DNA of 64,000 nt. Source: Cercis canadensis. Lineage: Eukaryota; Streptophyta; Magnoliopsida; Fabales; Fabaceae. Under the pieces are notes generated by a model. That model had not been told where the DNA came from. It did no database searches and saw only the letters and a program-made list of their open reading frames with translations. Location of the stretch: contig QAOA01000027.1 in NCBI GenBank assembly GCA_003255065.1, positions 35,284-99,283 on the forward strand. The letters run 5' to 3'. Made by a program: the position numbers and the translations under genes. This document shows, one piece after another, positions 1 through 12,168 of the stretch (positions are counted from its first letter, which is position 1; every line of letters begins with the position of its first letter).

Positions 1-146
1 TGATACAATCAATGCTTATAAATTTTGACAAACATTTATGTCTTTTTTAAAAGAAGAGAAGAAAAGCATAATGTTATTACTGTACTAGACGAATTACTAT
101 TGGATGGCTAAAAACTCCTCTTTGCCACTATCACTAATCGTGCAAG

Positions 147-1430
147 AATGTCAAAAAGACAAGGGACGATACTCTAGATGGGGATTTAGACCCTATGTCT
201 CTGGAGGAAGGAGAGTTGGCGAGGCAAAAGGATGACTCCATGGAGATGGTTCAAGAAACCCCTATGCCTAGGCAAGGTGGGCCCATGGCTAGCCATGCAG
301 AGGATATACATGATGTCCATGTTCTGTCATATAAAGAGCAACTGATAGGCTTTAAAGAGGTGTCGCCATAAGTATCCCCATAGAACAACAATATGTTTGA
401 CGATGAGTTGCTTACGTTTTGGAAGAGGATAGCGCTCCGGTGGGGGATGCTTCCTCTTTCAATCCTTGTCCTACCATTGCAGTCTCTCAAGAGGAGCATG
501 AAGAGTACTGTACTCCTCACTCATAGTTTACTTATTGGGCAAGCGGTTAGGGCTAAGAATGATGACTAACATGCTACAGAAGATGCGGGAAAGGGATGGT
601 TCTATCGAAGATGCAGTAGTGACTTAAACGAAGATCATTTTTTAGTTAGTTTCTCTAATCCATTTGATATGCGTTTTACTCTCACTGGAGGGCCATGACT
701 GATCGCCAATCACTATTTGATTATGCACCGATGGTGTTTGCTTTTTGACCCTTTAGCACGCAGGTGAAACGGTTAGCTGTTTGGGTTTGGATTATGGGTT
801 TTCCCATTGAGTTTCATAATGAATTTTTTTATTTTTTATTTTTTTTATGGAGAATAGGTTTTCTCATTGGTACCACTCTTAGAGTGGATAATACGACGTC
901 TCAATTATCAAGGGGAAAGTTTGCCAGGATTTGTGTTGAGATTGATCTCCGTCGCAGTTTGGTTCCAAAGTTCATGCTCTATGGGAGGGAGATTGCTTTC
1001 GAGTATGGAGGTTTACATTTAGTTTGTTTTAAATGCGGAAAATATGGTCATCACAGTGAAGGGTGTGTTATTAGTCACCCAATGGCAGTTCCTGGTGGTG
1101 TAAATGGTAGTAGTCCGATGGTTTTAGGAACTTTACAAAGAGGATGTGGAGATGATGGTGGAAAAGACGGATAGGTTTGACATTGACTTGCAAGGAGAAA
1201 ATCAGGGAGAAGCAGTTAAGCAATCTAATGTTTTTGGGACTTGGATGTTAGGTCAGAAAAATCAAAGGAGAAGTCTAGGTTTCGTAAGGAGAGCAAAGGT
1301 TATGCCAGATAAGCGCAAGGCTAAATTAGGGGACTTTGAATCCGATGCTATTAAAGAGGTTAATGGAGTTGGATCCCAGTTTGATATCTTGAATAATCTA
1401 ACATATAACAATCCTATTTTGGAAGAGTAA
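147..1430 (+). pseudogene. LINE ORF1 remnant (DUF4283-like, CCHC knuckle)
   Basis: ORF1 of plant L1 elements encodes an RNA-binding protein with a DUF4283 domain followed by a zinc knuckle. The frame near 764-1174 reads VWVWIMGFPIEFHNEF, then RGKFARICVEIDL, then CFKCGKYGHHSEGC, the typical CX2CX4HX4C knuckle. Upstream, around 170-380, an acidic stretch (DLDPMSLEEGELARQ) resembles the usual ORF1 N-terminus but is broken by stops. The frame changes at about 1146 into a lysine-rich tail. From 1431 to about 2100 only broken tail and linker sequence is visible. No product is expected. Confidence 0.75.
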
Positions 1431-2114
1431 ATTTCATATATTATTCACAATGGAGCCATAAAAAATATGGAAAATATCCCTCAAAATCCTTTCCTTTTAG
1501 TCCATATAGGGCATGGGGTGGCTAGCAAAAATTAGCCATTGAGTCGGATTGGTTAGCTTAAAAGTTCTGGGCCCCTTAAAAAGCCCCAAGCAGGTATTGG
1601 GCCAATCAGAAAGGCGAATAACCATATGAGTACAAGAAGCAAAATTGTTTCAGATACAGAACGTAGAAATTATGATGTTGATAGTCGTTCAACCAACCTT
1701 GATAAAGAAAGCCTTCATTATGCCAAGTCCCTTCAAAAGAGTAGTGAAAATTTTAGCAGTACAAAAAATGACAATGGGTAATCATGAATATCAAGTAGTG
1801 GTGAAAAGTTTAGGTTTGAATTCTAGAGAAGCCCTCAAATAGAATTTTGTTCATTTTGATAGAGACACCATGGAGTGCCGCATTGAACATGCACAATCCA
1901 CCATTTATGATGAAGGAAGAAATTGAGAAATCATTTGCCGCAAACCTCTAGACCCTAAGTCCTTAGTGGGTGTTGTTGGTTATGATGGGGAATATCAGGA
2001 TCACGGACGTCATCAGGGTCAAACCCATGGTGTGGGGGATGGTTAGTTCTCTCTCTTGGTTTTTCCTTTTTGGGTACTTCTTTCTAGCTTGTTGTTATAA
2101 ATTTACATTAAAAT

Positions 2115-2790
2115 ATGCTATTTTGGAATTCTCGTGGTGCGGATAGTGGAGGATTTTGCTCATTTTTGCCAGATATTACTACTAAATTTCATCTCTCTTT
2201 TATTACCCTATTGAAAACTCACATTAGTGGTAAGATGGTGGAGTCTTCTGTTAGAAAATCAGGTTTTGATTCAAGTTTTCGTGAAGAAACTCATGGGTTC
2301 TTTGGCGGTATCTAGTGTCTTTGGGACTCATCTTTATGGAATGTTCATGTGATTAAATCTCATAAGCAGTTTATTCACTTGCGGGTTAATTTTCGTTCTA
2401 GTGTTCCTTGGTTCTTGACTTTTATTTATGGCAGCCCTACTCCTAGTCTTCGTTCAAAGCTATGGAGAGATATGAGAATTGTTCATGCTAGCATCTTGGG
2501 GGCTTGGCGTGTGGCAAGGGATTTCAATTATCTTCTTTACCCTTTCGATAAGCAAGGGGGCTCGGTGGTTAGTTTTGGCTAGTGCAGAGCTTTCAAGGAT
2601 TGTTTACAGGATTGTAGCTTAATGAATGAGGGTTTTTAGGGTCCCCCATTCACATGGCAATGGAAAGGTGTGAAGGAACAACTTGATAGGGTGGCGCATG
2701 ATATGGAGTGGCGTCATTTATTCGAGGAAACAATTGTTGTTCATCTTCCTCATTATAAGTCTGATTATAATCCTCTCTGGCTTTAGTTTG
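2115..2790 (+). pseudogene. LINE ORF2, endonuclease (APE-type) remnant
   Basis: The AP-like endonuclease of ORF2 nicks target DNA to prime reverse transcription. The start at 2115 reads MLFWNSRGADSGGF, matching the WNCRGA-type opening of plant LINE ORF2. A later frame contains FIYGSPTPSLRSKLW and then ARDFNYLL, the position of the usual GDFN motif; the first residue is changed to R, so a metal-site neighbour is altered. Near 2650-2760 come PPFTWQW-like and LDRV-like blocks, the normal end of the domain. At least four frame breaks or stops split it. Confidence 0.75.
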
Positions 2791-2799
2791 ATAGGAATG

Positions 2800-5037
2800 G
2801 TGATACTTACAGATCTTGTAAATTGTTTAAATTTCTAGCGGCTTGGTTGCTCCACAATGATTTTGTGATTTTTGTGCAAATATCTTGGAATTTGGAGCAT
2901 AATTGGGTTAACAATGTGAATGAGGCCAGGTGTGGAATAAAGATGTTTTTGGCCATATCATCAGGAAAAAACAACGATTGTTTAATAGGCTCTAAGGCAT
3001 TCATTTTAAATTATCTTCGGGCTCTAATGTTTTTGTAGAAGAGCTTAAGCATAAATTGTAGTTTGAGCTTGAGGGCATTCTAAGAAAGGAGGAATTGCTT
3101 TGGGTTCAAAAATTTCGTTGTAACTGGGTCAAGTTTAGGGATAGAAACACTAAGTACTTTCATGGTACTATTCTTATGAGAAGACATAAAAATAAAATCA
3201 CAGTGCTTAAGAGTGATTAGGGAGAATGGATTCATAATGAAGACGAGCTTCGTTAATTGACTACAGATTTTTTTAAAAGTTTATATCAAGATGATGGTGG
3301 TTATGTCCCTTTTCTCATCACAGGGTGTTTCCCCCATATCTCAAAATTTGAATTGCGGTTCTTGCATTGTAAGGTGTCTAATACAGAGATTAAAAATGCC
3401 TTGTTTAGCATGGGTGGTCTCAAGGCCACGGGTTCTAATGGCTTACATGCTCTTTTCTTTCAAAGCCAATGGGAGACTATTGGGTATTCTTTTTGCTCTC
3501 GAGTTGAGAGAACTTTTTTGGATCCAGCGATGGTTGTTGCCATTAATAAAACTTTGATCACGCTTATTCCTAAGGTTGATGTGCTAAAGTTTGTCAAACA
3601 GTTTAGCCCAATAAGCCTATGCAATGTGGCTTATAAGGTAGTCACGAAGATTATAGCTATTCGCCTTAGAACATTTATGCGCTATGTCATTTCACCTAAT
3701 CAATGTAGCTTTATCCTATGGCGGCAAGGCTCCGATAATGTCATTATTACTCAGGAAGTTGTTCATAATATAAGAATCCAGAAGGGCAAGAAAGAGATTA
3801 TGGCTACAAAAGTTACCCTAGAAAAGGCCTATGATAGGCTCAAATGAGATTTTATTATAGAGACTTTGAAAGATTTAGGTCTTCAGGATAATATGGTAAA
3901 CCTTTTATGGCATTGTATCTCTTCGTCCTCTATGAATGTGCTTTGGAATGGTGCTCCAACCAATTACTTTTCTCCCTCCTGGGGTATTCAACAAGGAGAT
4001 CCTCTATCCCCTACCTTGTTGTGCTCTGTGTGGAGATACTCTCTCATTTAATAAATTCAGCAGTTGAATCATGGAAACCAATTTTTCTTAGTTGGAATGG
4101 GCCTATCCTTTCTCACCATATGTTTGTAGATGACCTTTTCCTTTTTTATGAGGCCTCTTTGGAGCAGGTGGATATTATCAAGAGTTGTCTTGATGATTTT
4201 TGTCACAGTTCAAGCCAATAGGTGAGTATGGAAAAAACAAAAATTTGTTTTTCTCAAAATATAGGGCATGAAAGGGGTAGCGAGCTTGCTCTTATTTTAG
4301 GTTTTGGTGTCACCAGTGATATGGAAAAATACTTGAGAGTCCCTTTATTGTAAAAAAGAAGTAATAGACAATCTTTTAGCTATATTAGAGAGAAAGTAAT
4401 GAGGCGCCTTAGTTGCTGAAAAGCAAAAACAATCTCTCTGACTGGAAGACTGACCTTGGTCCAATATGTTCTTTCTGCTATGCTTAGTTATGCAATGTAA
4501 ACCTCTTTTCTACCGTAGAGTACTTGTACTGAGTTGGATAAACATAGCAGGAAATTCCTCTAGGGTTCTTCCCAAGATAAGCAAAAAATTTCTCTAGTTA
4601 AATGGGATTCAGTTTGCAAGTCTAAGGCGTCTAGTGGTATGGGCTTGTGTCACGCTAGAGATGTTAATTCCTCTTTCATGATGAAACTAGGATGGGCTAT
4701 GGTTAATCAGAGAGATGATCTTGGGTGAAAGTTCTTCGTAGCAAATATAATTTTGGGTCTAATATTATTCCTTCGATTAATTTGCATACAAATAACTCTA
4801 ACCTTTGGCAAGGAGTTTGCAAGGCATGGCCAAAGGTGGATAAAAACCTTATTTGGCATTTGGGAGATGGGAAAAATGGTCAAGTTTTGGCAAGATAGGT
4901 GGATTATTGGGCTGCCTCCCTTTTTGAATTTGGCTATTGTAGAGATTTGGGAAGAAGATGTAGAGACAACAATGAACCATTTTTGGCACGTTGCATGGGG
5001 TTTGGGATTGGGCTCGCTTGACATGCATTCTGCGTAT
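2800..5037 (+). pseudogene. LINE ORF2, reverse transcriptase remnant
   Basis: This is the RVT_1 domain of a plant L1 element. Visible blocks in order are GGLKATGSNGLHALFFQSQW (about 3412-3471), TLITLIPKVD, FSPISLCNVAYKVVTKII, NQCSFI, KVTLEKAYDRL (about 3810-3842), then WGIQQGDPLSPTLL, and FVDDLFLFYEA (about 4120-4155), where the FVDD box keeps both catalytic aspartates. Compared with the family, P is changed in the APG-type turn and several stops break the frame. The sequence runs on through the thumb/connection region to 5037, where an LTR interrupts it. Confidence 0.88.
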
Positions 5038-6455
5038 TGTTGTGTAAAACTCTAACACAAGTATACGTTATCATTTTCAAGTAATAAAATGAGAGTAGAG
5101 TATTTTCCCATAGAGATTGTGGCTAATAAGTACCAAATAGGATGTATTCCAATTTTATCCAAACAATCAAGAATTAATATAGAGCAATAATAGTAAGAGG
5201 TTGAAATATGGATGAGAAGTATCTAGGGTTTTTGATTTCACCATAGCTATTCCGATTTGATATCCTTATTTCATTAACCAAGAGCAATCTTCCTAATTGC
5301 TAGCCAAGAATCCTAAATTATCCATTAGCCTTTTCCAATGTCAAACGAAAGTATCTCTAAGTTATGAACCACTATATTCTTATGTGAATTACGAATAACC
5401 TAAAAATTTATTTAATTGTTTGGTATTCTTTAATTGACTACATAGGTCATGGAGGTATATTCATATCCTACATGCAACATATGTTCTTAATCCCTAGGAT
5501 CCTTAATTACAAATTACCTCCCGGTCTCATTGCAATTATCTAATCAATTAATTGGTGATCAAGCAATTAGAAACATGAAGAATTGAGAAGAAGAAGACAA
5601 TTAATAAAGATATTCTATAATTAAAGAAATAGAGAATCACAAATCTTCCTAACTAGGCTACATCGTAGCCCTAGAAGGGAATTTAGTTCATATCTATGAA
5701 AGAAAGCATAATTACATAGAATTTAAACATAAGTACAAGATAAAAAGGTTAAAGAAACTTTTAGACTCTGAAAATCAATGATGAAATCCCATTCTTCAAG
5801 CTTGATCTTCCTTATCTTCTTGCCTCTTGTGTAAAAACATGTGAAACCCTAATTTAGTCTCTAAAAGTCCCATTTATAGGTCCTAGGAAGTTTAAAACAA
5901 AAAGGAATTAAAATAAGATAGGAATCCTAATGAAAATATTAAGTTTGTAAGTCAAAATCCCGAGTTAACAGTTGGGTGTTGCGGCTTTTGGATTAGGCAC
6001 TGCAGCCTCTGAGTCTTTTCCTGAATTTGGCCCTTTGTTGAAGACAGGCACTACGGCGCCTAGCTCTCTGCCTCTTGGTGTCCTTTTCATCTTCCCAGGC
6101 GCTACGACATGTGCTGTAGGGTGTTGTAGCACCCTAGCTCCTACTTCAATACTTATTTTCTTCTTTCCAGGGTGTTGTGGGGTTACTGTAGGGCGCTGCA
6201 ATGCCCTAGTCTCTAGAATTTTCTCGCTTCTTGTGCAAATGTAGTCTCTATGAGTAGGGGCTATGACGTCCAAGCTGTTGCTTCCACTTAATTCTTCTAG
6301 AAATCTTCTTTTATCAAAGTGACTTCCAAAGACTTCTAAAGTGAAAACCTATAAAAAAAAAATTAATTCATCAGAATAAAACCTAAAATACCTTAAAACA
6401 ATCAAAGATCAAGCTAGATTAACACAAGATAAGCGATAGAAAACCAACTTATCAC
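5038..6455 (-). mobile_element. Solo LTR, Athila-like family, inserted in the LINE
   Basis: The left boundary is exact: TGTTGTGTAAAA at 5038 is the same terminus as both LTRs of the 14165-21500 element, and similarity to those LTRs continues (block near 5280-5420 with the 'gctagccaagaatcctaaattat' type text, block near 5640-5680, and the GC-rich block 5970-6235). The right end is placed by the last CA near 6454 and the return of LINE zf-RVT sequence near 6480, so it is good to within about 20 bp. No internal region is present, hence solo LTR. It is clearly more diverged from the two later LTRs than they are from each other, so it is an older insertion or another subfamily. Orientation is inferred from the full element. 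Confidence 0.8.
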
Positions 6456-6465
6456 CAAGTAATGT

Positions 6466-6793
6466 GTGTACCTGTATAGCTAGTATTAAACCACCCAGTT
6501 CTAGGGATGAGGAAGACTTGGAGCCTGTCGCATGACGGTGCATTTTTGGTCAAGTCTGCATATGAAAGTTTGTGTGCTTATTCCTCTCAGGGTGATAAGC
6601 AACTTTTTAAAGCTATTTGGAAGTGGGATGGACCCCAACGAATTCGTACATTTCTTTGGTTGATGGCCCATAATAGCTTGTTAACGAATAATATTAGATT
6701 TACTAGGCACCTGGCTCCGAATTCCACTTGTCCCAGATGTGGGAACCATGTTGAAACCATATTGCAAGCTTTTCGTGATTGTGTTTTGGTGGC
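6466..6793 (+). pseudogene. LINE ORF2, zf-RVT segment
   Basis: The zf-RVT domain follows the RT in plant LINE ORF2. Seen from 6507: AFLVKSAYESL, then FKAIWKWDGPQRIRTFLWLM, then TCPRCGNHVETILQAFRDC, with the Cys/His pattern CPRCGX...H/C kept. The reading is interrupted at GTGGC (6789-6793) by the next LTR and resumes at 10226, so this segment and the 10226 segment were once continuous. Confidence 0.85.
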
Positions 6794-9700
6794 TGCCATA
6801 ACGTACTCGAAGGTTGCTACGACGCAGATGGCGAACTTAAAGAAAAATACTAGTTTTCGAAAGAAAAATACTAGTTTTCGAAAGAAAACTTGGAGTCGCC
6901 ACTAATTGTATTAAGAAAATGAGGAATAATTGAAAAACCTTATTTTTTAATTAAAAAAAAAACAATGGTCTGCGAACTAGAGAGGGTTCGAGAGTCTGTT
7001 TATACGTGGGAAAAGTGTTAGGTACCCCATGACGGTTATCCTAAATTAATTGTGCGAACATAATATGACCAAAACTATGTATTTTATTTACCCTAGAAAA
7101 ATGAATGATTACAAGAATATCTGACAAAAATAAAAATAAAGAATTTAAACGTGCAATACATGATTTCTCTATCGAGACCTAAATCCTTCCACCCTTTCAT
7201 CGCATAAAGCGACTGTCCATGGTGGCGCTACCTTCACCTAGATCAGATAGAGAAACACATCCCATATAGGACTGACTCGCCATATCCTCCCATGACAAGT
7301 GAATAGGCATGCATATACTACGCGACACAAATATATTTTTTATATGCAGTGCAAATGCATGATTTTAAGTATTACAAAACTTGTCTCAAAATCTAGGTAC
7401 TGAGAAATCTTAATTTACATCAAAAAATAAAAATGAGATAAATAAAACATCATTCTTGCTCCAAGCTTGTAGCTAGGTATTTTCCGGTTGGGCCTTCCTA
7501 TTTGTTCATGCTCATAATTACTATGAGTTGTATCTAAAGATGGTCATGAATACACCAAAAACACAAGTTAGACAAGACTTAAAGACTTAAAAAAAATCTA
7601 CCTAAGTGATCTATCCATTTAATCTCCACATGCTTCAAATGAAATAATACTAAATCAACCAAAAATGCACAATCAAACCCTAAATAGCCCCCAACTAATA
7701 TTCAATACAGCACCCAAACTAACCTAGTAAATAGCCTTAAAAATAGTTAAAAAGTGTAGGTAATAAACCCCGAATAACATATCAAACAAACCCAAACAAC
7801 AATGCAAAAAATAAAGAAAATAAAACCAAAACAACATGGCAAATAGAACCTTAAACAATAGACAAAAACAAAAGCAAAATAGCAAAAACACTAGAAAACA
7901 AATACACTCAAACAACACTTCAAGAGATGCATAGAACAAATTTCAAAATGCCTTGGAATAGAAAAATATCCATCACACATAAGAATGGTACTAGAATGAT
8001 AGCTACACATAAACAAAATGCACCAAGAAAAGAGGCATAATACACCATGATAGCCACCAAACATGCTCAAAACCACCATCCTTATCGAGAGATAAATTCG
8101 AAGGAAGTCCAAAAAATTTACATATTCATTAGTTATCTGAAACAACTGTTTTCGAGTCAAAACTGGGACCAAACTAAACATGAAAAAATTCTAAAAATTA
8201 TATGCATTTAAGCCACACATCTTAAAATTCAAATGAGACCAACATCACTTAATTTGGAGCTGTACAACTTAAACTAGAGACCAAAGATGATGTGCTGCCA
8301 GTGCCAACTAGTAGCACTAACAGTGCAGAAAAATAGTTCTATTTACATTCAAACTGGGAATAAACTAGACATGAAAAAAAATATAAAAATTGCACACATT
8401 TAAAACATGCATCTTATGGTTCTAAAGAGACAAGAAACATGCAATTAGGAGCTATATAACTCTAGAAAGAAATAAAAGACTGAACACTGCCAGAGATAGG
8501 ACATCAGTGTCAGTGCAATATTGAACAGCTATATTCAAACAAAAATTGGGAGTAAAATAGACATGAAAAAACTCTAAAAATTACCTATATTGAAGATACA
8601 CATCTTACAATTCTAATGAGACAAAGATCACTTTAATCCGAGTCTTACAGCTCCAAACTAAATTAAACACTGAGTACTGCCAGACAGAAAACTGATAGCA
8701 ATGAAAATGGCATGTAAGCATTCTTTTCCATGCTAAAACCATGGCAAATTAGCTTTAAAACCATTCCACAATAAGGCAAGGAAACCAAATCCTAGGAAAA
8801 ATAACATCTCAACACAAGACATCAAAGATAACTAAATTACTACCAAATTGCCTATAAAACAATCAAAAGAACAGTAACTTAACCAAAAAAAAAACCAGCA
8901 GCAATGGAAGCATGGCAGGACAGTAGTGAAAATACATCAAAACAACACTTCAAAATAACCCAAAGCAACACTCAAAATTCTATAAAAATAACATGATAAA
9001 CATCCTAGAATTGATCTATAAAACATGCCCTTAAACAATATCACAAGAGTCCCCAAAACTGCCATCAAACAAGCATCAAAATAACATGAAAAATAACAAC
9101 TCCCACCCCAAAAAAATAACAGTAACAGCCAGCTCAAAATATACTACAAATAACCTCCAATTGGTCACTGAAACAACTAATCCCAAGAACCTAAACAAGC
9201 CACCATTTAGACAGTAAAATAGTAAAGAAGGAAAATCAGAACAGCTAGGCATACTTTCACAGAACCAGAACAAACTCCATGATTCAAAGACCAATAGAAC
9301 ATAAATCTATCAACAAATACATGGCAAGTGAGCTAATAATAACCATCATAATCACAACAATAAACAAAATTTCAAACCGAAATTCCTATGTATAGTACTT
9401 TGGATCTTTTTTCATCTCCATGAAAATTAATGATCCAAATGAAGAAAACAAATCCTATTTTAGTAGAACAAATATACCTAAACCGATTAATGAAATAGAA
9501 ATTAGGCAGAAACAAACCGTTGAGGGAGAGAGACTTATCCCCAATCAGCTCCTTCTCCTTCTCAAGAACAATTTTCTGCTCCTCTCTCTATTCTTTCTCC
9601 TTTTCTTGCATTTTTTGCTCTCTTTCTTCTATTCGGTTTTTGCTCTCAAATTGCTGAATAGTTCTTTCTCTCATCTGCTCTCAATGCCTTTCTGCCTTTG

Positions 9701-10225
9701 CTTTTCTCCTTTTTTTTTTTTTGCTGAATCCTTTCTCCCCCTTTCTTATGCGTATAACTCCCTTTGCCTTAGATATTTTCCGTTGTCATTTCCTATTTTT
9801 CCCTCCAACTGCTGCATACTCCTTTTTCTCTTTTTTTAATTGCTTTATTTACTTTATTTGCTTAGTTACTCAATTAAAAAAAAAAAAAAGAGGATAAATC
9901 AAGCTTGGACCAATGGGGAAAGAAGAAAATCTATTCTTTGCTCTCCTATTAGCTCCTTTAGATCTAATGATGCCAAAATTAATTTACAAAATACATTTAT
10001 ATTTTTTCATCTATTATTTACAAAAACTTAAAAAACAAAAGATGGGCTAAATAAAAAATGGGCTAAGTTGACAAATGATTGGGCTTAGGGTTTCTTAATC
10101 ATAAAAGGCTAAATAAAAAATAATAATAAAAAAGCACTAATTAGAAATTAAGAATTTATCTTCCTCTTTTTTTTTTTAAATATTTTTAAACCATAAAAAG
10201 ACTTGGACAAAATACGATGTCTATA
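6794..10225. mobile_element. 3.4-kb solo LTR, probably Ty3/gypsy (Tat/Ogre-like)
   Basis: Seen: the insert starts TGCCATAACG at 6794 and ends TGTCTATA at 10225, and is flanked on both sides by GTGGC (6789-6793 and 10226-10230), a perfect 5-bp target duplication. LINE sequence is continuous once the insert and one GTGGC are left out. The two ends do not repeat each other, so this is one LTR-like unit, not a small two-LTR element. The final CA expected for an LTR appears as TA. Text near 6875-7040 (GGAGTCGCCACT; GTGGGAAAAGTGTTAGG) is a common opening of long LTRs in Tat-lineage gypsy elements; that lineage call rests on memory. It contains a short tandem duplication at 6838-6890 and three ~190-bp repeats at 8150-8745. 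No gene is seen; the Leu/Phe-rich reading frame at 9420-9839 is low-complexity pyrimidine sequence. Confidence 0.75.
8150..8745. repeat. Three ~190-bp diverged tandem repeats inside the long LTR
   Basis: Units begin near 8160, 8348 and 8545. Each carries, in the same order, 'aaactgggaccaaac'-type text, 'gacatgaaaaaa', 'taaaaatt', 'acacatctta', 'tctaatgagac', a purine run and 'gagctgtacaactt'-type text, followed by a 'ctgccag' segment. Unit spacing is about 185-198 bp and identity by eye is about 75-80%. Confidence 0.75.
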
Positions 10226-10995
10226 GTGGCATCAATATGGAGGAAACTAGTGCAGTCGATAGTTTGGGAGCGTTTTTTTGGTTTGTATGGCAATGATTGG
10301 CTATTGGCTAATCTTAAAGATGATATGAGTATGGGCTCCGAGTGGTCTCATCTCTTTGTGATTGCACTTCATGCAATATGGCAAGTGCATAATGATTGGG
10401 TTTTTAAAAAGAGGGGATAATCAGGAGAAGATCTAGTTTATTGAATTATGGGTTGTGCAAAGGAGTTTGGTGCATATAACCTGAGTAGCTTGGCTAGTGT
10501 TCATGGAAACCTGAATACCTATGCTCACGTTGCATGGACTTTCCCTCCCTTGGGTTGGGTCAAAGTTAATATTGATGGTTCTATGTTTTTGTCTACCATG
10601 ACTGCTTCATGCGAAGGTCTGATTCGTGATGAGTCTATTAGTTTTATTGTTTGTTTTTTATGCAACTTAGGACAATGTTCAATCACCCAAGCTTAACTTT
10701 GGGGTTTGGTGTATGGGGTGAGGTTGGCTTGGCAATTAGGGTTGAGGAAAGTGATCATTTAAACTAATTCTCAGAGTTGCCTGCTTCTGTTGCACAATTG
10801 TGCTTAGAGACATGCAACGCCAAGCCTTGGAGCTGTGTTTCACCCATGATAGAGGGTTTAATGTTGTTTGTCTTACGGATCCCCCTAGTGTGAGACCTCT
10901 TCTTAGGGAAGACTCCAGTGGAGTAGCTATTTCTAGAACTCTGTTCTAGTAGTCTTGTCTTTTTTTGGGATTTTGCTCAGTCGATTACCAAAAAA
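10226..10995 (+). pseudogene. LINE ORF2, RNase H-like C-terminus and 3' end
   Basis: Seen from 10232: SIWRKLVQSIVWERFF continues the zf-RVT segment, then AIWQVHNDWVFK near 10375, then GWVKVNIDGSM near 10555-10590, the first strand of a type I RNase H (RVT_3) with its catalytic D in the NIDGS position. A following frame around 10690-10960 contains the diverged rest. The coding part ends near 10920-10960, and a short A-run at 10989-10999 is the likely LINE tail. Several frame breaks are present. Confidence 0.8.
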
Positions 10996-11022
10996 AAAAT
11001 TGATAATTTTTTTTTTAAGTAG

Positions 11023-12168
11023 AAAGTCTAAAAAAACCCCTTCAATTATACCTCATGTGCAGTTTACCCTCAAAACTAAAAAAAAGTAAGGAAAACCTCC
11101 TTGAACTATGAAAATGTGTATGAAACCCCTAAGACCCTGACATCTGTCCATTAATAAACGGAAAAGAGCATGTGTCATGCACGTGATGTGATTAAAAGCT
11201 TAATTACCCAAAATACTCAAATTAAAGAGGGTTTATTCAATTAATTGGACATGTGAGTGGCATATGAGGTTTTCCTTTCTTCCCTCCTCTTTCTCCCTCT
11301 AAGCATCATTTCTGAAAAGGCAAAATACACTGAAATTCCTAGAAATTGAAACTTAGGGTTCTATGTAATTGAAGGGGAAAGACAATAGAAGCAGTGATAC
11401 TTCAATTCGAGGTGGCATTGAAGTGTGATTTGTGCATGGATTAAACTGCTGGGTGCGATTTGTTGTAGGGAGTGATCTAGGTTGGTGGAGTTTCTTCTTC
11501 AAGTGCAAACTAAGTTATAGAGTTCCATTTAAGAAAGTGGGAGATAGAAGAAAGGATTGGAAGCATAACCTTAGGGGTTTCAATTCACTAAAGATTTTGA
11601 AGTTGGTCCAAAGTGAAGAATGTCTTTCGCTTGAGTTCAAGCCATCGTGAACCAGAGGAAGAAGTGGTGCTAACGCTATTGCTGCCTCTCACTTTTTGTG
11701 CTTCATTTTTAGCTTCAATCTTACAAATAATAGCAAAATATTGTTGTAAATTTCACAAGCTTTAAAGTAGTATACAATTTACAAATTTTAGTTGAGAAAT
11801 GAGAGAGAGATATGAAGAGAAATCTGAATGGGTTTGAAAACGGGTCGACTTCTAGAAATGGATACTACTGGAGATTGAAGATGACAATTTTTAAATATTA
11901 TCATTTGGCTCTAACAAATTTCAAATATTACTTTTTGGCCTTGATTTTATAAACCTATTTTCATTTATACCCATATTATTGGTGAGTAATCACATCACGT
12001 GCATGACACATGCTCTTTTCCGTCTATTAATGGGCGGATGTCAAGGTCTTGGCGGTTTTCTACATATTTTCATAGTTCAAGGAGGTTTTCCTTCCTTTTT
12101 TTTTTTTAATTTTGGGGGTAAATCGCACATAGGGTATAGTTGAATAGATTTTTTTTTAGACTTTTTTC
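11023..12168. mobile_element. Non-autonomous DNA transposon with ~170-bp terminal inverted repeats
   Basis: The left arm (11023-11194) and right arm (11987-12168) are inverse complements over about 170 bp at roughly 88-90% identity by eye; for example GAAAAGAGCATGTGTCATGC on the left is matched by its complement at 12002-12021. Long TIRs of this size suggest Mutator-like (MULE), but no clear 9-bp duplication is seen because both flanks are T/A runs. The 790-bp interior has a 72-codon frame at 11432-11650 that I do not recognise; it has no stops and could be captured host sequence, but nothing proves this. The element sits directly after the LINE tail. Confidence 0.8.

Larger units (their letters stand above)
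147..10995 (+). mobile_element. L1-type LINE, decayed, split by two LTR insertions
   Basis: Seen: in order on the plus strand there are an ORF1-like region with a CCHC zinc knuckle, an endonuclease-like region, a reverse transcriptase, a zf-RVT zinc-binding segment and an RNase H-like segment, ending in a short A-run near 10989-10999. The series is interrupted at 5038-~6455 and 6794-10225 by LTR sequences. Leaving those out, about 6 kb of LINE remains, which is normal for a full-length plant L1 element. The order and the RT wording match the plant non-LTR family annotated as 'LINE-1 reverse transcriptase homolog'. Many stops and frame changes make it non-functional. The 5' end is a judgement: LINE-like reading begins near 147, and true 5' sequence may lie before it. 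No target-site duplication was found. Confidence 0.9.

Noticed and set aside
9420-9839. 139-codon Leu/Phe-rich frame
   Set aside because: Pyrimidine-rich low-complexity DNA inside the solo LTR; no signal peptide or known domain.
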